A stretch of 64,000 nucleotides of DNA from Cichorium intybus (lineage: Eukaryota > Streptophyta > Magnoliopsida > Asterales > Asteraceae): positions 81,947,382 through 82,011,381 of the forward strand of contig CM042016.1 of assembly GCA_023525715.1 (NCBI GenBank). The letters run 5' to 3'. A program made the translations under genes and the position numbers. This document shows positions 12,030 to 22,643 of this stretch, in pieces (positions within the stretch are counted from its first letter, which is position 1; every line of letters starts with the position of its first letter). The notes beneath the pieces were generated by a model. That model saw nothing but the letters and a program-made list of their open reading frames with translations. It was not told the DNA's origin and did no database searches.

Positions 12030-14287
12030 TGTAACACCCCAATTTCACACAAATTTTTCTTTACCAAGATCTTATAATACAAAATATTTAGTTATACACA
12101 CGGGGTATTGCTCTTCCGTATCATTACCATAATTTAAACCGTACATACTTTGCACAACGAAAACTACCGTCCCATACTCGACTCTTTTAATTCCTTGCTT
12201 GACCACCTGAGTACATAGCATTTTAAAAAAAAACATACGTAAGACATACGTCTCGTGAGTAATATGGGTTTTAGACCCAAAACAGTTTTCCATATTTCAA
12301 CCATTCCAAATTTTCATATTATTCAATTTCCTATGAGCGCACCCATATGTATTACTTCTCATCTGTGAGCACATTCCTACGAGCGTCCCCATAGGCTTTA
12401 TACGAGACGCACCCGCATAACTCCTCCCTCAACAGCATGAAACGAATTCATCCATTAAGGTACCAATTAGACAACTACTTCGCGACGGGAGGTACCATCC
12501 CAGTAGTGTCTTTTGACCACCACCACCATTCTGACTTTCAAAACATTCTGTATAAAACTTGTTTTGCTATGTACTCAAAAATCCACATATTACTCACCTC
12601 AACTAGTTAGAGAAGTCTAACTAGAACTATTCCCTTCCTCGTCCCTCTTATTCATTGATCTTTTACTCGATCAACCGTATTTGAACCACCGCCTATATAC
12701 ACATTTATTACACATATTTGGTTAACACAAACTACAACTGACTCTACAATACAAGAGTCCCATATTATACAGTTACGGGTCATAACTAAGTTACGACCCT
12801 TATTAAACTAGCTTTCTTTAATTTGTACACTTTCCCGAAATACGCGTATTTTGCTACAGTACTCTCGGGAAGTCGTATTTTCATTTCGACAATTTTCCAT
12901 AAAGTTTTAGACCATAATGGACTTATGTTTAAAATTTGGGGTCAATCGGACAAGTGTAGCATCAAGTTCCAAAAATGAACCAAGCCTTAACAGGAAGCAA
13001 GAGAAGTTTACTCAATTTTCCCCAGGCACAGGATCGCGACCCGATCCTCATGGAGGTCGCGACGCGATCCCCTACAGGGCAGACTAATGATCCGATTTTT
13101 ATGGTACAAATTCTCATTTTCCTCATTTTAAGCCCTTAATACACGACTTAATCACTAGGGTTTGTTCCAAGACCAATACCATTCATTTACTTCAGGTTTT
13201 TAACCATAAAAATCATAGATTTTAATTATTTTCCAAACATTCCCGTTTTTGCATTTTTGATTCAAAAACCGAAATTGTCCAATATTAAGCACTTCTACTG
13301 ATTTATTTCAACAGTTACCACATATGGAACTCATCAAAACTCCTTAGAATCAATTTGATCATGTAAACTTGAATTCTAAGGTTCTTGAACAAGATTCCAA
13401 TTTTTCAACAATAGCAACATACTTTGATGGTTTTGAGATATGTTCTTTTTACACAACTTAATTGTTTAAGAATCATTCCATAACTAAAACCCATCATTTA
13501 ACCTTGTTTTTAAACCATGGAATCACTGATTCCAAGTTTTTCCAAAGATTTTCCATTTTTCACATCTTTACTCAAAAATCTGAAATTTCTTGAATTTAAC
13601 AACTAGGGCTGACTTATTACTTCTATTAAGACATATTAAACTTATTAAGAACTATTGAAACTAACTTGCTCTTACAAACCCGTTGGTTAGGGTTCTTAAG
13701 CTCAAATTCTCATTTCTTGATCTTTAACACTTTCAATGGTTCAACTAGGTTTAGATAGTGATTAAGACATCAATTAAGGCTAGGAATCATAGGATAATCC
13801 TCCTCTAGCCACTGAAATCATGAAGCTACAGTAACACACTCACTGGAAATGGGTTAAACAACCCTAAAAATAAGACTACTAACCTTATACGACTTGGAAT
13901 TCTTCAACTCCAAGTTAGTTTCTTCCAAATCTTCCAAAAAGTCAAAACCTGATCACTGAAACTCTCTCTGGCTCTCTCACGATTTCTCTGGAACTTCTGA
14001 GCATTAAGGAGATATTTTCTCCTTTATATACCTAGCTATTTTGCATTTTTGACCCCTTAAGTTCCATTTGTCCCAATATGGCACAAGAATTCGGTTTTTT
14101 TATAACATTACAGGTTTATTTTCTTTCATTCTTACCCCACAATTATATTTTCTTTACATTAAGGTCATTGGTGTGCCAAATGACCATTTTGCCCTTTTTG
14201 ACCAATTTTTACTATTACGCCCTCGTTCAAACCCAACATTTCATATGTTCATTTTATGACTTTTACCAAAATTTTTAGGTTCTTACA
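12030..14287 (-). repeat. 5' LTR of the LARD-like element (right copy)
   Basis: 2258 bp, collinear with the left LTR except for a deletion of about 280 bp near 12523. Scattered point differences (for example the CCCATAGG/CCCGTAGG hairpin arm) show the copies have begun to diverge. The edges and the following TAAAG define the element end. Confidence 0.9.
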
Positions 14288-14292
14288 TAAAG

Positions 14293-14348
14293 TATGGCAA
14301 ATGGATGTAAAAACTGATGTCCTAAATGGAAAACATTAAAAGGACGTG
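14293..14348 (+). pseudogene. Copia B reverse transcriptase, fragment 2
   Basis: Reads VWQMDVKTDVLNGKH, stop, KDVY, the RT motif VWQMDVKTAFLNG of Ty1/copia, continuing fragment 1. The frame resumes at 17165 as MTQSKGF, after copia A. D of the QMDVKT motif, the first RT catalytic Asp, is retained. Confidence 0.85.
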
Positions 14349-14353
14349 TATAT

Positions 14354-14552
14354 TGTTGGAAACAGTGTCCAATGTCATTAACTTGTGGTGATATTTCTAA
14401 TAATAGCAAGGTCTTTTTGGGTTTCCCTCACGACCCAATAAAAACAAACAGTAGCAGAAAATATAGAGGAATGATTAGTTTATTAATTTATTGAGAAATA
14501 AATTAATTAGAAACTGAATTAGAAATTAATTGATAAATTAATTTGGAATTTG
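14354..14552 (+). repeat. Truncated 5' LTR of copia A
   Basis: Matches the first part of the 3' LTR (16524 onward) up to about AATTAATTTGGAATT, then changes to RT coding sequence. It carries a segment (GTCTTTTTGGGTTTCC...) that the 3' LTR has replaced with a short duplication of its own GTCATTAAATTGTGGTGATA. Confidence 0.8.
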
Positions 14553-15518
14553 CCAAAGTGTTTGGAATTTCAAGAAGCATAGATAAGGCCTGTGATTATG
14601 TCAAAGCTAGTGGGAGTGTTGTTGTAGTTTTCCTGTCATTGTATGTCTGTAACATACTGCTTATAGTAAACGATTTCTTATTGTTACAAAGTGTAATGCC
14701 TTGGCTTTAAGAAGTTTTTCACTTTAAAAGTACTAAGGAGATACAATACATACACGTGGAACAAGGATCTATAGAAATAGATGAAAACATCTAAAGGGAC
14801 TTAGCCAAAGTACATCTGGAGTATGATCTTGAAGAAATTCTAGATGCCTGACTTTAAGAAATTGTTTTCTGATCATGGCATGGAATTGATTGAGAATCAA
14901 TGTTTCGATACTAGAGAAGTATTGAGAAATATGAGTCGAGTCCCGTAAGCTTCTGTTATAGGATCGATCATAAGTTCCATGACATGTACTTATCCTGATA
15001 ACTTGTATGCTTGGAGCATAAGAAATCAGTTTTAGGACATACTTGGCAAAAGTCACTGAACGATGATCGAAAGCATTGATAAGCTCATAAGAGAAACAAA
15101 GAGTTGTGTTTAGGGTGAATGGAAAATGGAATAGTTCGGAAAAGTTCGTTGCATAAGAGTTTGAGTATTTACATTAGCAAGTGATGCTATGTAAGAGACT
15201 TCATGGTTGAATGATTTCGTTGGTAATATTGATGTTGTCTTCAACATCAGTGATCTCCTTGAAATATTCTGGACACCGAGGGTGCAGTCACCTTGACTGA
15301 AGAACCAAAGGACTATGAGAAGTCAAAGCATATACTCAAGGAATGATACTACATTCCAGAATGGAGAATGACTTAATAGAGATATCATAGAAAGGATATC
15401 TGATTGGATGATTTGCTATGAAATTGACACAGAAACAAAATGAAGGTCATTTTGGGTACATAGACAAATAAATAAATTTTAGTTGTTAGTTTAATAAAAT
15501 CAGAACATAAAACAGTAG
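14553..15518 (+). pseudogene. Copia A RT and post-RT region
   Basis: Recognisable pieces in order: DKACDYVKASGSVVVVFLSLYV and ILLIVND at 14575-14675 (the RT palm region; the YVDD box reads YVCN), RIYRNR and GLSQST near 14770-14815, SWHGIEL and ENQCF near 14875-14910, MSRVP-ASVIGSI and MTCTYPDN near 14930-15000, then a CSLSITSRYQ-like block. Several stops and frameshifts are present. The second catalytic Asp pair is lost (DD to CN), so the product could not be active. Confidence 0.8.
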
Positions 15519-15819
15519 GTAAATTCAATCTGATTTGGTGATTATCATGTGGAGACTTGATAATGAGCTAGGTTGCTACCACTTACATTAATTTAATGTT
15601 GTGTTTCACTTTAGCATGTTTAGAACCGCTTCCCGAGTGTTAATTTACTCAAACCTCTACAGTCGGTCGTAAATTCTATCTGATTTGGTGATTATCATGT
15701 GGAGACTTGATAACGAGCTAGGTTGCTACCACTTACATTAATTTAATGTTGTGTTTCACTTTAGCATGTTTAGAAACCACTTCCCGAGTATTAATTTACT
15801 CAAACCTCCACAGTTGGTC
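15519..15819 (+). repeat. Tandem duplication, period 150 bp
   Basis: Two copies (15519-15668, 15669-15819) beginning GTAAATTC and ending CAGTYGGTC. They differ by a handful of substitutions and one inserted A. Only one copy would be expected in the copia RNase H/3' region, so this is a local duplication in copia A. Confidence 0.9.
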
Positions 15820-16512
15820 GTACTCTTGGAAGCAAGTAGTGATTTAAGGCTATCATGGAGTATTAGTAGATTCTCTATTGCGAATAGACATAACATGGAG
15901 ATTGCGACTAATACTCATGAGTGCTTGATAGAGACTTAAGCATTGGAACAACCCGCACTTAGAGATTACTTCATGGATTAATTCACAAGTAATTCTAAGA
16001 TGATAATGTCTTTTATTCTTCAAACCGATATGCATGAGGATTGGCTCTATGATTCTGTTATGCATTGGTATGCTTAAACGCTATCCATAACTAGTAGTTA
16101 TAAAGGGTATGTCCATGTATGACATGATGAAATAAACAGAGACTATGTAGTCAAATTTTATCTGTTCTTTCTGCCTTAACAAGGAGAAGCGATATTTGTG
16201 GTCCCCTCAATGATTTGATGTTGACATCAAAGTAATCGGTCGAGTCCGAACTAAATTGATGTGTTCAATTAAGTAGTCTGATATAGTGATCATAAATCTT
16301 TATCAGGAAACAAAATTTGAACTTTTAGGAATTGACCTTACCCATGTCCCAGGTTGATAAAGATATATTGTAGAACAGAGGAATAATTGATCTCTTATCT
16401 AAGGGTCGTCTCGTGATTGTGATCTTGATCACAGTTAGGCAATTGTATTGGATGTTACACTCTCTGCTGATTATCTGAAAGTATCAGACCATACAAAGTT
16501 AATGACATGTCC
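15820..16512 (+). other. 3' untranslated part of copia A with RNase H remnants
   Basis: Follows the tandem duplication and leads to the polypurine tract. Weak copia RNase H echoes occur near 15820-15940; after that I see no coding signature. Open frames of 60-70 codons here are chance. Confidence 0.5.
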
Positions 16513-16523
16513 AAGTGGGAGAC
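16513..16523 (+). promoter_or_regulatory. Polypurine tract of copia A
   Basis: AAGTGGGAGAC directly before the LTR start TGTTGG at 16524. The identical 11 bases precede the 3' LTR of copia B (17798-17808). Confidence 0.85.
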
Positions 16524-17159
16524 TGTTGGAAATAGTGTCCAAGGTCATTAAATTGTGGTGATATTTCTAATAATAACAAGGTCATTAAATTGTGGTGATA
16601 TAGAGGAATGATTAATTTATTAATTTATTGAGAAATAAATTAATTAGAAATTAAATCATAAATTAATTGATAAATTAATTTTGAATTAATTTATAGAAAT
16701 TAATTACAATGACTGAATTATAATTAATTTAAGGTTTAATTAATAGAAACAAGTCCAAGGGGTGCGGCCACTAGAAAGCTCCTTAAGTTTGGAACCCTAG
16801 GAGCCTTCCAGTATAAATAAGGGCCTTGGGGTCAAAATCTAAGGCATCCCAACACCTCAAAGGAGCCGCCAACTCCTCTCCTTCCCTCCTCCCCCTCCTT
16901 TGTCGATTTCCAATACCCTTTTGAAGGGTTTTTGGTGTTCTTGAGTGTGAATCATTAGAGGGATTCTACTTTGGATCCTTACATCCAAACAAAGGTATGA
17001 ATTCATATTAATCTTGTTGTTGATGCAATTGATTAGAACATATGATCCTGATAATGAACATGATAGTTCTAGTTTGGTTAATCTGCTTAATTTATGGGAT
17101 TTGATCTGTTTTTGTCTTCCGCTGCATGATTAATCTGTTGATATGTTTAAATCCCAACA
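16524..17159 (+). repeat. 3' LTR of copia A
   Basis: 636 bp, TGTTGG...CCAACA with 5-bp inverted ends. A TATA-like AGTATAAATAAGGG near 16811 is a plausible LTR promoter. TSD copy TATAT follows at 17160. Confidence 0.85.
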
Positions 17160-17164
17160 TATAT

Positions 17165-17808
17165 GACACAATCAAAGGGTTTTATACAATCCAAATATCT
17201 AAATAGAGTGTGTAAGCTTGAAAAGTTTATTTATAGACTTAAACAAGCGTCCCACAAATGGAATTTTGTTTTGATGAGAAAGACAAAGAGTTTGGTTGTT
17301 TGAGAAATGAAAGTGAGTCATACATATGTCAGATCTAGTAGGAGCACTAAAGTCTGCCCAATGTTATACACAGATAAGAAAGTTCTCATGGAAAAAATGT
17401 CCCTATTTCGAGAAATATGAAATTATTGAGAAATGTTATGCTACAAATGACACAATAAAGATTGAATACATATGAGCATTAGAATATATAGAGATATACC
17501 TGAGTACTTCATAGGGATAAGCCAGAGTACATGAATAAATAAAATCTTGAGTATAAGACTGCTCGAAGGGATACAAGTATTTGTAATAGGGTTTAGGACC
17601 GAGTGAAACTCAGGTCCAAGTTTCATAAAGGGTGTGGATAAGGTGAGTCGAGTTCCATATGTACTTGCAAAGGGATCGATCATACAATATACAAGACATA
17701 ATGTATCATATGCCTTGAGCATGACGAGTTGATATTAGGTTGATCCTGGCAAAAGTCAATGGTATGGAAGAACACAGTGTCAAGTAGCACACTGTGCAAG
17801 TGGGAGAC
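17165..17808 (+). pseudogene. Copia B RT/post-RT, fragment 3, and polypurine tract
   Basis: Resumes copia B: MTQSKGF, NPKYLNRVCKLEKF-like, LKQASHKWNF, DEKDKEFG, then a gap. Next come ISQSTYMNKIL-like sequence near 17515-17550, a block like SRVPYVLAKGSI near 17645-17680 and a degenerate ALSMTS block. It ends with polypurine tract AAGTGGGAGAC (17798-17808). Heavily frame-shifted. The reverse-strand open frame at 17441-17722 is a shadow. Confidence 0.75.
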
Positions 17809-18473
17809 TGTTGGTTATGTGTCCATGGTCATAACAAGTTTGTAATATTACTATATATAGTAGGGTCTTTTTGTGTTACACACAAGAGATAATTTAGCTA
17901 AAAGAGATCGAAAGCAAACATGAGGGACTAAGTTCATTAATATATCAAAGTAAAGGTATATTAATTAGAAACTAAATAAGGATAAAGGACTAAAGTAAAA
18001 ATATCAACGGTTTGAATTTCAGATAGTCCTTATCCACAAGGGATAAGACTTATCTATAAAGGGATAAGATTTATCTAAGGATGGAAGAGATAAACATGAT
18101 AGGTATTATAAATACCCACCATGATTGGATATTTTAATCCATCCAAAGCCCTAAAATTCTTCCACCCTCTTCCCCGCTCCATAGTTGGTTGATTTCTTCA
18201 TAAACCCGAAACAAACATTGCTTAATCTTCAAGCAAAATGTTATACTACATCGATGGGTGCTAGATCATTGTCTTGGGTGCGATTCCATTAAAGGAGTTT
18301 TGGCTTGGGCTTTGATCATTCTAGACATATCATATCTACATTAAAAGGTAATTTTTTTATCCTTCTTATAGTTTACAACTACAAAAGGCACATGATTCTG
18401 TGATCCGTGGTGGAATACGATCGTTTAATTTTGCTTCTGTTGTTTGTATTTGTATTGTTATCGTATTCCAACA
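17809..18473 (+). repeat. 3' LTR of copia B
   Basis: Starts TGTTGGTTATGTGTCC after the polypurine tract and ends ATTCCAACA at 18473 (665 bp). A TATA-like ATTATAAATACCC lies near 18107. The 5' LTR of copia B is not in the window or was lost when the gypsy LTR region to its left formed, so no target duplication can be checked. Confidence 0.75.
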
Positions 18474-19515
18474 TGATGGACTTCAAAGGCAAACATGTAA
18501 GAGTTATGAGAGGTTTTCTATATAGTGTTGAAGTTGGCAAGTAAAGCCAATGGTTGATTTGTCAATAGAGTGGGTGAATGGTAACGATGAACAACAATCA
18601 CAAATAGTTTTGATGAATAGTATGTGTGAAAAAGTACGATGTTGCCAATAAACACTAGGCGCGTGAATAGTGAAACCCTGTATTTTTTAGATGGCTGGTG
18701 ATCTTTGTTGTTGTTAGCGGTAACGGTAAGCCAAATTTTTTTAAGCTAGGTGGCGGTAGCAAACCCCAGGCTCTGATATCAAAAAATCTGTAGAATTGTG
18801 TATTCTATATTGTGTATAATAGGTTAGAAGAGATCTCTATACATAGAAATAAATATTACACTTGGGTACCCTCTACTCTAAGGTAAATGCAAGAGTTACT
18901 AATAAATTTCTTAAAGCAAAAGGAAAAAGAAACAAAAATGGTATTTTAGACATTCCTCATAATTAATCTAACATCGGGACCATCTCCGTAACAAAATAGA
19001 ACCTTAAGGATCACATAGTTTAAAAAATTGGACCAACAATGCAACAAACATAAAACAAGGACAAGTTGTTTGATTTATTCTAAATTGTTATTAATTAATA
19101 AAAAAAAGTTAGTTACGTTTTGGTCATAAATTTTTAATATCTTTTCCCCCTTCTAGTGGGTTGCTAGAATGCAGGTAACCATCCCATAATATAAAAAAGA
19201 GAATACGTGATGTTTAATGTTTTAACAATTTTAATATTCTCTTATATTTTCTACCAAACTGAGAATCAGAAAATACCTAGTGGAATTTGCTACTAGTGTT
19301 ATATTTATGAAAAAAAAGACAATGATGTATTGTACCTGAGGTATATTAAAGTTTGAAGCTTAGATAAGGTCCTAATGAGAAAGAATGAGGAAATATAGTG
19401 GAGTAAGAATGTGGAGGCGACTCCATGCCCTGTGCCTTGGGTAAGGTGGAAGTATAATTTCAATTAGCTTCTTCCTTACCTATAGAGAGGTGCACGGACT
19501 CGTCTATTAAAATTC
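18474..19515. other. No gene; possible minus-strand copia LTR edge near 18769-18789
   Basis: About 1 kb of AT-rich sequence without coding signal. GGCTCTGATATCA at 18769-18781, followed at 18789 by TGTAGAATTGTG, looks like a minus-strand primer site (one change from GGCTCTGATACCA) beside an LTR edge. An old copia LTR fragment may therefore start here. Its outer boundary is not visible. Confidence 0.35.
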
Positions 19516-19524
19516 ATGAAAAAG

Positions 19525-19954
19525 TGATTGTTATATATGGATTTTGCGATAAAAGTCCTTAAATTTTTCGAAAATATTTGGTTTTGTCCTTCTATGGCTT
19601 TTATGTCCACTAAAGCCCAGAATTTGCACATTTTTTTCCATCTTTGTCCTGGAAACCTGTGATAATAGGTTTTTAGGTTACAATGAAATTATTTTCAAAT
19701 AGAAGTCCTTAAGTTTGCAATTTTTTACGTTTTTACCATGAAATTAATTCCTTATAAAAGTCCTTAAGTTTTTCAAAAATGTTTGGTTTTATCCTCTAAC
19801 ATCGTCGCCACCACCAACCACCACCACCACCTCCACTGAAGTGGTGGTAAGTGGTGGCGGCATTGAAGAACAAAACCAAACATTTTCGAATAACTTAAGG
19901 ACTTCTATGTGAAATTAATTTTAAGGTAAACAGGAAACTCGTTTCTAGCGCAAA
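19525..19954. mobile_element. Foldback/MULE-like element, left part (continues at 45808)
   Basis: The phrase AAAGTCCTTAA...TTTGGTTTTGTCCT occurs forward at 19552 and 19754 and inverted at 19868-19912. A palindromic centre (CCACC repeats against GGTGG repeats, about 19805-19860) lies between them. The outer arm (TATGTCCACTAAAGCCC at about 19600) recurs inverted at 45845-45880, on the far side of the 26-kb nest. The whole is a roughly 520-bp foldback split by element D. A 9-bp match ATGAAAAAG flanks it (19516-19524, 45901-45909), but the termini are not symmetrical, so the Mutator assignment is tentative. Confidence 0.6.
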
Positions 19955-21397
19955 TGTAACGTCCCAATTCCAAGATTATAAAATTTTATTTATTACCAAG
20001 GTTCCAACAAAATCTTTATTTCAAAAAGTAAAACTGTTCAACATATTTATTAAACCAACAGCGGAATATTTGAAAATCATAACATAGTTCATTAAAATAA
20101 ATCTCCTGTATGCGATGTGCTGCCGTCAAGTCTTGCCCTTCCCTTTGTCATTTGAAATACCTGAAATGTTATAAAATCAACAGGTAAGCTTAAAGGTTAG
20201 TGAGTCCAAAAATTACCACACATGCCCACATATTAAACAACCCGTCCTCGAGAACGACCCGACCCTACCCGCCATACAACAGCTACGGGCGTCCATCATA
20301 CAACAACTATGGACACCGGAAGGTTCTACCCATCATACAACAGCTATGGGTTCCCGGTTATGGCCCAACCCATCATACAACAGCTATGGGACAAGGCAAT
20401 AGTCCAACTCGCCATACAACAGCTACGAGGGGACACGCATCAGTACTGAGCCCAACAACAAATAATCACAGATATAGAGCAAATCATATAACTGTAAATA
20501 ACATACAAGATGCCTAACATGCAACATCATATAGTAAGGTGAGGATACTCACCTGATTCGTAACCGTGTAGATATTCTCTAATATCCAACTTAGCTCGTC
20601 CACACACCTAAATCCCACATACACAACATGTCAAGCACTGACCAAACTCCTATAGACTTGCCTAAAGGTCAGACCCAACGTTTGGTAACCAACATTGGTC
20701 GAAAATAAGCTTTTAGGTCAAACAGCCGCTCACCACGGCGCGACCTTTCTCTTACGCGTCGCGGACTATCATTACACTTACAGGGTTTTACTCGAACCCG
20801 CGTCGCTGACATAGCCTGTCCGCGTCGCGGACTCGCAAATAGTCCGAAATCCTCTTTTTGCTCTTAACCAGTACAACCATCGATTAGGGTTCCTCTCTAC
20901 ACTCTTCCGGGGATCAGAAACTACCCTAAGGTCACTCTCTTATGGACATGCAAGTCCATACATGTCCATGGTCCAAACCCTAAGTGTTACAAGTCATCTA
21001 AGGCTACAAACCAATGGGTAACACCCTATGACGAGATGAAAAGGAAAAGTCAGAAGAGTAAATCTCCTTACCTTACTTCTAAAAATGGAGTGATGCCCAC
21101 GATCCGTTACAAGCCTTCTCTCGCGTTGGATCTCCTTCTTCTAATCTCTAAAAACCTTCAAAGCCTTGAAACCAAAGAGCCTCTACTGAAACCAGTCGAC
21201 TCTACTCTAGGAAACTTCCAAAAATGCAAACCCTAGGGTTGGGACCCTTTATATAGGCGTTTAAATCCGAATTAGGGTTTTTCATGACTGCGGCGCACCG
21301 CACCGCGGATTTTCCCTATCCGCGCCGTGCGTACAAATCATGCGCGAATCTAGAATCTTCCCAAGCCGCGTCGTGCCTCGGCGGAACGGGTCTTACA
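19955..21397 (-). repeat. 3' LTR of D (left copy)
   Basis: 1443 bp, plus-strand edges TGTAACGTCCC and GGTCTTACA. Contains a hairpin array (20262-20440), CpG-rich motifs (GCGTCGCGGAC near 20755 and 20820; CGCACCGCGG and CCGCGCCGTGCG near 21295-21330) and a TATA-like TTTATATAGGCG near 21248 (plus-strand reading). Confidence 0.9.
20262..20440 (-). repeat. Hairpin array CCATACAACAGCTATGG in D's LTR
   Basis: Five copies of CATACAACARCTAYGG spaced 28-55 bp. CCATA and TATGG can pair, leaving a CAACAGC loop. The spacers are different but often repeat the base run following each stem. The right LTR has the matching array at about 34838-34995. A 105-codon open frame across it is an artefact of the repeat. 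Confidence 0.8.
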
Positions 21398-21725
21398 ATT
21401 TTCCCCCACTTAACTGGATTTCGTCCCCGAAATCCGTGCCGGTAAACAATTCTGTGTAATGCCTCCGTATTTCCTCCTCCGGTTCCCAAGTCCACTCGGA
21501 CCCTTTACGATGTTGCCACTGAACCTTAACTAATCCTATTGTTTTATTTCGCAAAATCTTTATTTTCCTTTCAATGATGGCAATCGGTCTCTCCATATAA
21601 TTTAGGCGTTCATCTAATTGAATATCCTCCAAAGGCACTATTGTAGATTCCTCGGTAATGCACTTCCTGAGTTGCGAAACGTGGAACGTGTCGTGGATCT
21701 GGCTAACCTGCTCGGGCAGCTCCAA
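21393..21725 (-). pseudogene. Gypsy D polyprotein C-terminus (chromodomain-like tail)
   Basis: 110 residues starting MELPEQVSQIHDTFHVSQL. This is the conserved end of chromovirus integrase, followed by a tail with VKVQWQHRKGSEWTWEPEEE typical of the divergent chromodomain of Tekay/Del elements. Such tails guide integration to chromatin. The frame reads through the polypurine tract and stops at TAA (21395-21393), which belongs to the LTR (bases 3-5 of TGTAA). This segment is intact in itself but upstream lesions separate it from integrase. Confidence 0.85.
21398..21413 (-). promoter_or_regulatory. Polypurine tract of D
   Basis: Minus strand TTAAGTGGGGGAAAAT next to the LTR start TGTAAGACC. 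It lies inside the polyprotein reading frame. Confidence 0.85.
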
Positions 21726-21835
21726 ACGATAAGCTACCTTACCTACTCATGCGATGATTCGATATGGTCCAATGTACCTAGGGCCAAGCTTTCCCCGCTT
21801 CCTGAAACGAATAATTCCCTTCTAAGGCGACACCT

Positions 21836-22643
21836 TTAGAAGGACATAATCCCCAACCTGAAACTCAAGATCGGACCGCCGCTATCCGCATAACTTTTCT
21901 GTCGACTCTGAGCCGTTAACAAACTCTCTCGAACCTTCTGAATTAGCTCAGTAGTTGGGTAGTACCTCAGTACTACCCAACACCCGCTGGCCAACCTCGC
22001 CCCAGCAAACAGGAGTCCGACATTTCCTTCCGTACAACATCTCGAAGGGAGCCCTGTCGATGCTCGCATGATAACTGTTATTATAGGAGAACTCAGCAAA
22101 AGGGAGATGGGAATCCCAACTCCCACCGAAATCGATAACGCAAGCCCTAAGCATATCCTCCAGCGTTTGTATCGTCCTTTTACTCTGCCCATCCGTCTGA
22201 GGATGATAAGTTGTGCTGAAATGGAGGCGAGTACCTAATTCCTCATGAAACTTCTTCCAAAACCTAGACGTAAATCGGACATCCCGATCAGATATCACCA
22301 AGACCAGTATACCATGCCGAGAGATAATCTCGTCTACGTAGACCTTAGCCAATTCCCTTGCAGAAAAGGTCTCTTGGATGGGGAGGAAATGAGCACTTTT
22401 AGTCAACCTATCCACGATAACCCAAATGGTGTCTTTATGTAGAGGGGTTCTTGGCAACTTTGTGATGAAATCCATTGTGATATGCTCCCATTTCCATTCT
22501 GGGATATCAAGAGGCTGAAGTATACCATGAGGCCGTTGGTGCTCGCCCTTGACCCTACGACACGTCATGCATCTTTCGACAAACCAGGCTACTCCCATCT
22601 TCATGTCGGACCACCAATAATAATCACGCAGATCCCTGTACAT
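21836..22643 (-). pseudogene. Gypsy D integrase fragment
   Basis: Starts in the zinc-binding region (YWWSDMKMGVAWFVERC, CRRVKGEHQRP), then the catalytic core with MDFITKLP, VDRLTKSAHFLP, VISDRDVRF and HPQTDGQSKRTIQ. The third catalytic residue is changed: the usual QSERTIQ reads QSKRTIQ, so Glu has become Lys. A frameshift near 21955-21960 moves the tail (RESLLTAQSRQKSYAD) into another frame. Catalysis would be lost even without the frameshift. Confidence 0.88.

Larger units (their letters stand above)
5034..14287 (-). mobile_element. Large non-coding LTR retrotransposon (LARD-like), TSD TAAAG
   Basis: Two long direct repeats (5034-7563 and 12030-14287) begin TGTAACACCCC and end GGTTCTTACA on the plus strand. 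The flanks are TAAAG at 5029-5033 and TAAAG at 14288-14292, a perfect 5-bp duplication. The primer site next to the right LTR shows the element runs on the minus strand. The 4.47-kb interior has no gag, protease, RT or integrase signature in any frame. Removing the element rejoins copia RT codons ...ANYK and VWQMDVKT exactly. The LTRs are nearly identical apart from a deletion in the right copy, so the insertion is fairly recent. It probably depends on proteins of a Tekay-like gypsy: the palindrome next to its polypurine tract is identical to one in element F. Confidence 0.92.
14354..17159 (+). mobile_element. Copia A: internally deleted Ty1/copia, TSD TATAT
   Basis: Starts TGTTGGAAACAGTGTCC and ends AAATCCCAACA. 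The flanks are TATAT at 14349-14353 and TATAT at 17160-17164. It sits inside copia B's RT gene: DVY before it, MTQSKGF after it. The 5' LTR is truncated after about 200 bp and joined directly to the back half of an RT gene. The rest of the LTR, primer site, gag, protease, integrase and the front of RT are missing. A polypurine tract and complete 3' LTR remain. Confidence 0.88.

Noticed and set aside
14769..15056. 95-codon minus-strand frame
   Set aside because: Shadow of the plus-strand copia A RT/post-RT region, which has clear motifs on the other strand.
20262..20440. CRISPR-like appearance of repeated CATACAACAGCTATGG with spacers
   Set aside because: Plant LTR context, irregular spacing and degenerate repeats; no cas genes. 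It is a tandem LTR motif.
20200..20517. 105-codon frame in D's LTR
   Set aside because: It is the hairpin repeat read as peptide (PYNSYG, IQQLW repeats). The same occurs in the right LTR. LTR sequence, not a gene.
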